DNA of 64,000 nucleotides from Bacteroidaceae bacterium (GTDB lineage: Bacteria > Bacteroidota > Bacteroidia > Bacteroidales > Bacteroidaceae): assembly GCA_017651245.1 (NCBI GenBank), contig JAGCDQ010000007.1:17127-81126 (forward strand). Direction: 5' to 3'. Positions 48,932 through 56,431 of this stretch are shown here, in pieces. The notes beneath the pieces were generated by a model. It saw only the letters and a program-made list of their open reading frames with translations. It was not told where the DNA came from and searched no databases. Positions within the stretch are counted from its first letter, which is position 1. Each line of letters opens with the position of its first letter. A program made the position numbers and the translations under genes.

Positions 48932-50286
48932 AAATTATAGGCAAGGCCTAACGTGAAATACTCCTTAAACTGGAAGAAGCCGAGAGTGTCATCGTAATAC
49001 TTTCGGCTTCTGTTGTCATCGAAGCGCCAAAGAGTATAGACCTCGCTGGAGATATATTTGTTGAACTGGAAGGAAAGAACATTCTCCATTTCCGACTCCA
49101 CGTATTCGTAGGAAGTGAAGTAGTAGAAACGGCATTTCCATGTAAAGTCTTTCACAATCTTGATTTTCGAATTGAACTCTATCTTCGAACCAAAATCCTG
49201 TTGGAAGTCCTTGCCTCGCATATTGTAGGAGGCATGAATGGCTTCTTCATCATCGGTGATGTAACGCATCTTATACGATAAAGGAAGAAGAGCCAAAGAG
49301 AAAGTGTTGCCATTCTTGAACTTCGGTTTCCAGTCCATACCCAAAGATACATAAACATCCAAAGGTGCCATAAACTTAGAATAAGTGCGACGGTCATTCG
49401 CCTTGTGACCTGGCAGGAACTGCGAGTTAGCTTCAAAAGAGACCGTATAGAACCAGTTCTTGGCAGCTTTAATGCCAAGCTTCGAGAAGAGGTATATCTT
49501 ATCGTTATTCGTCAGATAGCGATGGATGGAATCAGATGTGGCGGTGACGAAACCCAGACGAAGGTCGAGCTTATTGTCCCATTGCACACGCTTCTGGTCG
49601 TCGTATTTCGCTTCCAACACCAGATTGGACAACAACGTCACATTGTTGTTACCACCCTTGTACCAATTCTCCGAGAAATAGTTCTGGGTGAACTGCAAGG
49701 AAAACTTGCCTGTGGTTGTCCAGAAGTTGGGTTTGCGAATCTGGAGATCCACTTCTACATTATCCACCACCTGAGCCACATCTTTAATTTCTTCCACTTT
49801 GTTAAAGATAGAAGCCAAATCTTCCGCCTTTGTTTCCATTACAGAATTGGAGGAAACCGTTGATTCTGCTGCAATTTGTGCATCATGATAATGAAAACGC
49901 TCTGGGTGTTCCGCATAAGCTCCAAACAGCACCTTGTCTATTGAGGTGTTAATGCGCTGGCGATCATCCATCATGTCCGTGGATTGGAAGCGTGATTCCG
50001 CATCAAGTGAAGGATAGTTCATTCTTAATTTGTCATCCAGTACAGAACGATAAAAGACACCTGGACCAAACAATCTAAACAAGTATGGCGACATGGATTT
50101 GTCGTCAGAATCAGGCACCACTTCAGTCACATTTTTCTGAAGCTGAATCAACTCTTTCTTGTATTTTGATACAATAGCAGATGCATCTCTGGAATAAGCA
50201 GCAACACTGACAGAATGTTGTGCTAAAGCCTGAGCCCCACCCCAAAATATCATTAAGAATAAAAGTGGAAACAGGTATTTATTCAT
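48928..50286 (-). CDS. DUF3078 domain outer-membrane-type protein
   Basis: A 452-residue exported protein with a signal peptide ending ALAQ near residue 23. The central region FWTTTGKFSLQFTQNYFSENWYKGG-type pattern (residues about 186-212) is the DUF3078 mark: NW then GG in a beta-barrel context. The remainder consists of alternating strands ending in an aromatic residue (LGLAYNF), as expected for an outer-membrane barrel. A minus-strand TAAATTTG box lies at 50316-50309. Function is unknown. Confidence 0.82.
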   Translation of the reverse strand: MNKYLFPLLFLMIFWGGAQALAQHSVSVAAYSRDASAIVSKYKKELIQLQKNVTEVVPDSDDKSMSPYLFRLFGPGVFYRSVLDDKLRMNYPSLDAESRFQSTDMMDDRQRINTSIDKVLFGAYAEHPERFHYHDAQIAAESTVSSNSVMETKAEDLASIFNKVEEIKDVAQVVDNVEVDLQIRKPNFWTTTGKFSLQFTQNYFSENWYKGGNNNVTLLSNLVLEAKYDDQKRVQWDNKLDLRLGFVTATSDSIHRYLTNNDKIYLFSKLGIKAAKNWFYTVSFEANSQFLPGHKANDRRTYSKFMAPLDVYVSLGMDWKPKFKNGNTFSLALLPLSYKMRYITDDEEAIHASYNMRGKDFQQDFGSKIEFNSKIKIVKDFTWKCRFYYFTSYEYVESEMENVLSFQFNKYISSEVYTLWRFDDNRSRKYYDDTLGFFQFKEYFTLGLAYNF

Positions 50287-50308
50287 ATACTTAACTTCAT
50301 ATTTCTTG

Positions 50309-50316
50309 CAAATTTA
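50309..50316 (-). promoter_or_regulatory. -7 promoter element for the DUF3078 gene
   Basis: On the minus strand TAAATTTG lies 22 bases before the start at 50286. The upstream half is not clear. Confidence 0.4.
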
Positions 50317-50392
50317 AGGCTTTTTACTGACAAAATCACAACAACATTCACATTTTCGATGATAAAAATTTCCTACATTCAAGAAAAAGAAC

Positions 50393-50400
50393 TAAATTTG
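50393..50400 (+). promoter_or_regulatory. -7 promoter element for the small basic protein and RNase G
   Basis: TAAATTTG followed by CACTCC, 84 bases before the small gene. The -33 half is only TTTC-like around 50367-50372. Confidence 0.45.
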
Positions 50401-50484
50401 CACTCCGAATGGGTTTGAGGCATGCCTAGACCCACCCAAAGACACCAAAAAACAAGATTATAAACAACTTAATTTTCAACAACT

Positions 50485-50574
50485 ATGCCAAACGGTAAGA
50501 AGAAGAAAAGACACAAGATCTCTACTCACAAACGTAAGAAGAGACTGAGAAAGAATCGCCACAAGAGCAAGTAA
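50485..50574 (+). CDS. Very small basic protein, AURKAIP1/COX24-like
   Basis: A 29-codon gene for a peptide with 17 Lys or Arg residues: it begins MPNGKKKKRHKIS and ends in KKRLRKNRHKSK. The pattern KKRHKxxTHKRKKRLRKxRHK resembles the C-terminal COX24/AURKAIP1 motif of mitochondrial ribosomal protein mS38, so a ribosome-bound role is likely. It is clearly conserved coding sequence in its placement before RNase G in Bacteroidota, from memory. It is missed easily because of its length. Confidence 0.75.
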   Translation: MPNGKKKKRHKISTHKRKKRLRKNRHKSK

Positions 50575-50713
50575 AGTTGAGAAACTTTATTTCAATCTTG
50601 TCAGCGTCAGAACAAAGAACAGACCCTGAAATGAATCATCCTCGAAAAGGGTGCATGACGAGGTTTGTTCTTTTTCTGTACAAAAACAACCTAATACATA
50701 AACGGTAGCAAAA

Positions 50714-52288
50714 ATGACCAGCGAACTTATCATCGATGCTCAGCCAAAGGAAGTAACTATTGCCCTGCTCGAAGACCAAAAGCTCGTTGAGTTCCAAAAG
50801 GAAGGTCAGGACAGTAAGTACTCCGTTGGCAACATCTACGCCGGGAAAGTGAAGAAAATCATGCCGGCACTCAATGCATGTTTCGTCGATGTGGGTCATG
50901 AACGCGAAGCATTTCTGCACTACCAAGATTTAGGCAAACATTTTCTCTCTCTGGAGAAATACGTGAAGCAGGTGGTAAGCGACCGCCGAAAGCTTGCACC
51001 TATGGCAAAGGCTGCCAATCAGTCATCGTTGGAGAAAGTGGGAAGCATTCAAGACGTGCTCGAACTGGGACAGGAAGTGATGGTGCAAATCACCAAAGAA
51101 CCCATCAACACCAAAGGTCCCCGACTGACAGCGGAAATCTCTTTTGCAGGACGTTACATCGTCCTCATTCCCTTTGACGACAAGGTGAATGTCAGCTCAA
51201 AAATCAAGTCAAAAGAGGAACGCGCACGCCTGAAACAACTCATTCAGAGCATTAAGCCCAGAAACTTCGGAGTAATCGTCCGCACAGTGGCAGAAGGAAA
51301 ACGCGCCGCTGAACTGAACAATGAGATGAGCCTGCTCGTCGAGTCTTGGAACGATTGCATCGGGAAGATTCAAAAATCTACAAGTCTGCCAGTACTTGCA
51401 CACGAGGAAACTGGCCGCACCGTCTCCATGCTGCGTGACCTCTTCAATCCTTCCTACGAAAGTATCCACGTTAACGACGAGGAAGTCTTTAAGGAAGTGA
51501 GGAGATATGTCAACCTTATTGCACCAGAAAGAGAATCGATTGTCAAGCTCTACAAAGGTAACGTCCCCATCTTCGACAACTTCGGTGTGACGAAGCAAAT
51601 CAAGTCGGGACTCGGAAGGACTGTCAGCTTTAAGCATGGCGCCTACCTCATCATCGAGCACACTGAGGCACTCCACGTGGTGGATGTCAACTCAGGAAAC
51701 CGCAACCGTGGACTCGACAACCAAGAGGAAAACGCCTTTGCAGTGAACATGGAAGCCGCCGAAGAACTGGCACGCCAACTGCGACTGCGTGATATGGGTG
51801 GCATCATTGTAGTCGATTTCATCGACATGGACAGCGCGGAGCACAATCAGAAGCTCTACGAACACATGACACAAATCATGAAGAGTGATCGTGCCCGCCA
51901 CAACATCTTGCCATTGAGCAAGTTTGGGCTTATGCAAATCACCCGACAGCGTGTCCGTCCAGCAATGGATATGCATGTAGAGGAAGTTTGTCCCACTTGT
52001 TTCGGCAAAGGTGTCGTCAAACCATCCATCCTGTTCACCGACACTTTGGAGCACAAAATTGATTACCTTGTCAACAATCTTGGTCAGAAACGATTCAAAC
52101 TCTACGTCAATCCGTACGTGGAAGCTTACATCACCAAAGGGCTCATTAGCCTATATCTCAAATGGCAATTGAATTATGGCTTTGGTGTGAAGATTTATCC
52201 GAGTCAAGAACTTGGTTTCCTTCAATACAAGTTTGTCGATTCCAAAGGGGAAGAGATAGACATGACCGAAGAAATGGAAACCCGCTAA
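50714..52288 (+). CDS. rng: Ribonuclease E/G family protein
   Basis: A 524-residue endoribonuclease. An S1 domain (VGNIYAGKVKKIMPALNACFVDVG) is followed by the RNase H-like and DNase I-like catalytic region with the Asp pair in VVDVNSGNRNRG and IIVVDFIDMDS, and the zinc link CPTCFGKG. Length matches RNase G rather than the longer RNase E. It processes rRNA and mRNA. It is preceded by the 29-residue basic protein gene and followed by a strong bidirectional terminator. Confidence 0.94.
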   Translation: MTSELIIDAQPKEVTIALLEDQKLVEFQKEGQDSKYSVGNIYAGKVKKIMPALNACFVDVGHEREAFLHYQDLGKHFLSLEKYVKQVVSDRRKLAPMAKAANQSSLEKVGSIQDVLELGQEVMVQITKEPINTKGPRLTAEISFAGRYIVLIPFDDKVNVSSKIKSKEERARLKQLIQSIKPRNFGVIVRTVAEGKRAAELNNEMSLLVESWNDCIGKIQKSTSLPVLAHEETGRTVSMLRDLFNPSYESIHVNDEEVFKEVRRYVNLIAPERESIVKLYKGNVPIFDNFGVTKQIKSGLGRTVSFKHGAYLIIEHTEALHVVDVNSGNRNRGLDNQEENAFAVNMEAAEELARQLRLRDMGGIIVVDFIDMDSAEHNQKLYEHMTQIMKSDRARHNILPLSKFGLMQITRQRVRPAMDMHVEEVCPTCFGKGVVKPSILFTDTLEHKIDYLVNNLGQKRFKLYVNPYVEAYITKGLISLYLKWQLNYGFGVKIYPSQELGFLQYKFVDSKGEEIDMTEEMETR

Positions 52289-52335
52289 AAACACATGACT
52301 CTCAAACTTCGCAGTTTGAATGACTCACAAAAAGT

Positions 52336-52376
52336 AAAAGGAGAAGTATCTCACATGAGGTCCTTCTCCTTTTTTT
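52336..52376. terminator. Terminator between rng and the reverse operon
   Basis: AAAAGGAGAAG (52336-52346) pairs with CTTCTCCTTTT across a short loop, followed by a T7 run on the plus strand; the minus strand also reads into an A/T-rich flank. It serves the two convergent units. Confidence 0.85.
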
Positions 52377-52380
52377 CTTC

Positions 52381-53565
52381 TCAATTTCGAATCTTCTTTT
52401 TGTATTCGTTCCAACGGGCACGGATACTGTTGACATAGTCGTAAGTCTCACCACCACGGAAATAGCCATACTTGACTTCTGGTTGGTTATAATATTGTGA
52501 ATCGCTCATCTTGAGCACAAAGGCATCCACATTGCCCAACCACACATTCGGATTTTTGCCATATTTCTTCGCCAAGGCACGAGCATCATCCACATGTCCA
52601 GGACCAGCATTGTAGGCAGCAAGGATGAAGTTGATGCGCTCGTCTGCATTGCTGATGAAAGCATAGTGGGTATTGAGTTTGTTAATGAGTTTGGAGGCTC
52701 CTTGCACATTGCGTTCTGGCACAAACACCTCTGACTGGGAAACACCCACATCACGTGCCGTACCAGGCATCAACTGCATCAAGCCCATCGCACCCATATA
52801 GGACACTGCTTGTGGATCGAAAGAGGATTCCTGATACGCCTGAGCTGCCATCAATCGCCAATCCCACTTGCACTGAATGGCATACTTCTTGAACAGGTCG
52901 TCATACTGAGATATCTGTCCACGTGCAGCATTGAGAATGGGCGATGCGACTTTGCGGCGAGGCACATAAGTGCGTCCGCTGCTTGATTTAATTTTGATGG
53001 TGGTGTAATCGAAAAAGTCTTTCTGATGGGCTGTCATCCATTGCGAGAGGGAGGCAGACAAAAGCGGGGAATCTTTACGAACCGCCCATGCTGCATGCGC
53101 TCTCGGACGGAGAGAAGTATCCTTTCGTTGTAAGGAAAGACTATCCATAAACGTGAACAGTTCTTTCTCACCCACATAGTCCAACAAGGAAGAAAGAGAG
53201 TCTGATTGATCCACCTGAAAAGCAATGAAGTCACCCTCCCCTTTCTGTAATTTCTGAATCAAATCATGTTGGTTTCTAGATACATCTACACGAATACTTA
53301 CACCAATACTTTTAGCATATTGACGAGCGATCATAAACTGAACACCGAAATCCTCCCCTCTGAAATCAAAGTAACTTTCAGGACCATAAAGCGTCAGAAC
53401 GATCAGTTCACCGTTCTGCTGAATGTCTGGCAAATCGAAATGAGGATTGGTATCAGAAGCGTTGGACCTATAAGGAGACTGCTCGGCATGATTGCCTGAC
53501 GATGAGTCTTTACAAGCAATCACGCTGAGCAGTAAACATAGGAGGATGCACCAACGCCCAATCAT
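52381..53565 (-). CDS. MltF-like lytic murein transglycosylase, lipoprotein
   Basis: A 394-residue lipoprotein (lipobox LSVIAC, Cys18). Residues 40-190 are a solute-binding-type domain (DLPDIQQNGELIVLTLYGPESYFDFRG-like start), and residues 225-380 an SLT lysozyme-like domain: WDWRLMAAQAYQESSFDPQA with the catalytic Glu, GAMGLMQLMPGTARDVG, AAYNAGPGHV. This is the MltF plan: peptidoglycan cleavage under control of a ligand-binding module. It is last in a four-gene reverse cluster and directly abuts the 69-residue gene. Confidence 0.92.
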   Translation of the reverse strand: MIGRWCILLCLLLSVIACKDSSSGNHAEQSPYRSNASDTNPHFDLPDIQQNGELIVLTLYGPESYFDFRGEDFGVQFMIARQYAKSIGVSIRVDVSRNQHDLIQKLQKGEGDFIAFQVDQSDSLSSLLDYVGEKELFTFMDSLSLQRKDTSLRPRAHAAWAVRKDSPLLSASLSQWMTAHQKDFFDYTTIKIKSSSGRTYVPRRKVASPILNAARGQISQYDDLFKKYAIQCKWDWRLMAAQAYQESSFDPQAVSYMGAMGLMQLMPGTARDVGVSQSEVFVPERNVQGASKLINKLNTHYAFISNADERINFILAAYNAGPGHVDDARALAKKYGKNPNVWLGNVDAFVLKMSDSQYYNQPEVKYGYFRGGETYDYVNSIRARWNEYKKKIRN

Positions 53566-53775
53566 TTATCCCTTGCGTTGGGAGGCACGGTTCTTTACAC
53601 GTTGACGTATTTCTGCCTTATGCTTTGCCGCACCCGATTTATGGGAACCTGTCTGGTAAGCCTTTTTGCGAGCCTTGGTCTTGACCTTGTTTGGGTCATC
53701 CTTCTTCTCGCTCTTCGCCTTACCAAAGTTGATGCCATTCATGATGGCATACTGGATTTCATTGTCTGAAGCCAT
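53566..53775 (-). CDS. Small basic protein, function unknown
   Basis: A 69-residue protein that starts MASDNEIQYAIMNG and becomes strongly basic (KVKTKARKKAYQTGSHKSGAAKHKAE). I do not recognise a family. It lies between the AICAR transformylase gene (three bases) and the MltF-like gene (no gap), so it is co-transcribed with both. Composition suggests RNA or ribosome contact. Confidence 0.65.
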   Translation of the reverse strand: MASDNEIQYAIMNGINFGKAKSEKKDDPNKVKTKARKKAYQTGSHKSGAAKHKAEIRQRVKNRASQRKG

Positions 53776-53778
53776 AGA

Positions 53779-54960
53779 TTAATGGTGGAAGAGGCGAATG
53801 CCTGTGAATGCCATCGCAATGCCGTACTTGTTGCAAGTCTCAATCACATTGTCGTCACGAACGGAGCCACCTGCCTGTGCAATGTACTGCACACCACTCT
53901 TGTGAGCACGCTCGATGTTGTCACCAAAGGGGAAGAATGCATCAGAACCAAGACATACGTTCGTGTTCTGAGCAAGCCATGCCTTCTTTTCCTCAGCAGT
54001 GAGTGGTTCTGGCTTTTCTGTGAAGAAATTCTGCCAAGTACCCTCACGAAGTACATCTTCGTATTCATCACCGATATACACATCAATGGTGTTATCGCGA
54101 TCTGCACGACGAATGTCGCTCTTGAATGGCAATGCCAACACCTTAGGACATTGACGCAACCACCAGATATCAGCCTTATTGCCTGCCAGACGCGTACAAT
54201 GGATACGGCTCTGCTGACCTGCACCAATACCGATAGCCTGTCCATCCTTCACATAGCAGACAGAATTTGACTGAGTATATTTCAATGTGATGAGCGCAAT
54301 CTTAAGGTCACGCTTGGCATCTGCTGGAATATCCTTGTTGTCAGTAGGAATGTTCTCGAAGAGGTTGTCACCAGTCAGGTCAATCTCATTACGTCCTTGC
54401 TCAAACGTGACGCCAAACACTTGTTTCCGCTCGATAGGTGCAGGTACATAGTTTGGATCCATCTTGATGACGCAATAAGTGCCATTACGCTTTGCCTTCA
54501 GAATTTCCAAAGCCTCAGGTGTATAGTCAGGTGCAATGACACCATCGCTGACCTCACGCTTGATGAGGGTAGCCGTTGCCTCATCGCAAGTGTCTGACAA
54601 TGCAATGAAGTCTCCAAAAGAAGACATGCGGTCTGCACCACGGGCACGGGCATACGCAGTTGCGATAGGAGTCAGGGGAATCTTCACGTCATCCACGAAA
54701 TAAATCTTTTTCAACGTGTCGCTAAGTGGTGCACCTACAGCAGCACCTGCTGGACTAACGTGCTTGAACGAAGCAGCAGAAGGCATACCTGTAGCCGCTT
54801 TCAGTTCCTTTACCAACTGCCAGCTGTTGAAAGCATCCAACAGATTGATGTAGCCAGGACGACCGTTAAGCACCTCAATTGGGAGTTCACCCTCTTCCAT
54901 ATAGACACGTGATGGCTTCTGATTAGGGTTGCAGCCATACTTTAAAGCTAATTCCTTCAT
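53779..54960 (-). CDS. Stand-alone AICAR transformylase (PurH C-terminal part)
   Basis: A 393-residue protein corresponding to the AICAR formyltransferase half of PurH, without the IMP cyclohydrolase (MGS-like) half. It starts MKELALKYGCNPNQKPS and contains ASFKHVSPAGAAVG and FFPFGDNIERAHKSGV, ending in AMAFTGIRLFHH. It would catalyse formyl transfer from 10-formyl-THF to AICAR in purine synthesis. ATG 54960 fixes the start; the longer frame crosses the neighbour's 3' end. Separate formyltransferase genes are known in Bacteroidota. Confidence 0.9.
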   Translation of the reverse strand: MKELALKYGCNPNQKPSRVYMEEGELPIEVLNGRPGYINLLDAFNSWQLVKELKAATGMPSAASFKHVSPAGAAVGAPLSDTLKKIYFVDDVKIPLTPIATAYARARGADRMSSFGDFIALSDTCDEATATLIKREVSDGVIAPDYTPEALEILKAKRNGTYCVIKMDPNYVPAPIERKQVFGVTFEQGRNEIDLTGDNLFENIPTDNKDIPADAKRDLKIALITLKYTQSNSVCYVKDGQAIGIGAGQQSRIHCTRLAGNKADIWWLRQCPKVLALPFKSDIRRADRDNTIDVYIGDEYEDVLREGTWQNFFTEKPEPLTAEEKKAWLAQNTNVCLGSDAFFPFGDNIERAHKSGVQYIAQAGGSVRDDNVIETCNKYGIAMAFTGIRLFHH

Positions 54961-55000
54961 CTTTTTATATAAGTTATTGTGTGTTGAATATGATCCTTGT

Positions 55001-56293
55001 TCACTTGTTCTTCGACTTGAAGTTTTGATAAACGGCATAGCCAATGATGCAGACAATCAGCAGCACGAGTGTAATACTCAGAATCTTCACCCATAGGTAT
55101 GCCTGATCTACCTCCTGCTTTGCCGCAGCTATGTTCATGTCTTTTCGGTTAGCGATGGTGGTGATTTCCTGCATCTCGTGATTTTGTTCATGAACAGCCA
55201 CCGAGTCAATAGCACTCACGATCTTCTCTGCCAATTCCAGCGCCTGTTCTTTTCTGCCCGACTTGAGGTACGCCGTAAAGCGTGGTGCCATATATTCCTG
55301 CATATAGTAGAAAGACATCGGAACCTGCCATACTTGCGCCACAGAATCGAGTTTGGGTGTCAACGCCGCCAAATCATCCCAACGTTCTGTCGTCCTGAGG
55401 TAATGCGTTTGTTCGAAGAGACCGTAAACAGTGTTGAAGTAGCCCATCTCCTGTGCCATTCGATAGGCTTCGTCTGCAGAATCCTTCGACCCCCTCTTTG
55501 CCAACACCACAGCCTTTTGGAAAGCAAAAGCGCCCACGTATTTTGTTCGGTCTGATGCCACACATTCTGGACTTGCAGCGAGTCTTTCTGCTGCCACTTC
55601 CGCAGATGACAACCATTTCTGGGCTTCGTCATACTGCCCCGTTGTGGTGTACGCATCCAAAATATTCACAGACACACGGACATAGGAGAGAAGGTTGTTA
55701 TAACTGCTGTCCGCCTGTACAATCTGCGAAAGTGCCATGTAGGCCATGCTAAAACTCCTTTCAGCCATTTCCTTCATACCCAACTGCATCTGGAAATAAC
55801 CCATCGAATGCAAGGCGATGGCTGTCCATTGCCTACCCTTAGGTGACTCATCTTGACGAGCCACTTCATAATATTTATTAGCTACTTCCAGTGCCTCTGC
55901 ATTTTTTCCTCTATTGGACAAGAAGGTTGACAGGTAATCACTGGCTTGATAAAAGAGTTCTGGGCATTCCTGGCGCAATTCATCACCCTCCAATGCTTTC
56001 TGAAAATACAGGGACGAGGTTGTTCTCTGCCTCATCGCATTATAGACAAGACCACGAAAATAACAAATCATTGAATTGCTGAACGAACCAGATGCCTCCA
56101 AACTATCTATATAAGCCATAGCATCATCTGAATTCGTATTCATCTTGACACGCACAAGAGAGTCTATGTTCATGACTCTCTCCCTTTTTTCTATGTCTAT
56201 CTTATCGGAATGCCCACCACACGACAACAGCATTCCTATGCCCATCAATGCTCCTAATGTAATAACTACGATTATCTTTCTTCTACCAAACAT
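55001..56293 (-). CDS. TPR-repeat membrane lipoprotein
   Basis: A 430-residue protein. The N terminus ends in the lipobox-like GMLLSCGG (Cys25). Residues 60-370 consist of helical TPR-like repeats (CYFRGLVYNAMRQ, AIALHSMGYFQMQLGMKEMAERSFSMA). One membrane helix (ILSITLVLLIVCIIGYAVY) is near the C terminus with a ten-residue basic tail. This is the sensor half plan of Bacteroidota TPR histidine kinases, but no kinase domain follows. It heads the reverse cluster. A minus-strand TAACTTTG box lies at 56377-56370. Confidence 0.72.
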   Translation of the reverse strand: MFGRRKIIVVITLGALMGIGMLLSCGGHSDKIDIEKRERVMNIDSLVRVKMNTNSDDAMAYIDSLEASGSFSNSMICYFRGLVYNAMRQRTTSSLYFQKALEGDELRQECPELFYQASDYLSTFLSNRGKNAEALEVANKYYEVARQDESPKGRQWTAIALHSMGYFQMQLGMKEMAERSFSMAYMALSQIVQADSSYNNLLSYVRVSVNILDAYTTTGQYDEAQKWLSSAEVAAERLAASPECVASDRTKYVGAFAFQKAVVLAKRGSKDSADEAYRMAQEMGYFNTVYGLFEQTHYLRTTERWDDLAALTPKLDSVAQVWQVPMSFYYMQEYMAPRFTAYLKSGRKEQALELAEKIVSAIDSVAVHEQNHEMQEITTIANRKDMNIAAAKQEVDQAYLWVKILSITLVLLIVCIIGYAVYQNFKSKNK

Positions 56294-56369
56294 TTCCTTT
56301 CAGTCAACGATTTTAATCACTAATAGTAACAAATAGTTAAAAGTCTTTGGCTAACTCCAAAAAGCGTTA

Positions 56370-56377
56370 CAAAGTTA
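56370..56377 (-). promoter_or_regulatory. -7 promoter element for the reverse cluster
   Basis: On the minus strand TAACTTTG, 77 bases before the start at 56293. A TTTG lies 16 bases further upstream (56397-56394), a little close. Confidence 0.45.
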
Positions 56378-56431
56378 GGCAAAAATTTTGTAACAAACCG
56401 AAGCCTTGATGGATTTTTTGGCTTTTTAACA

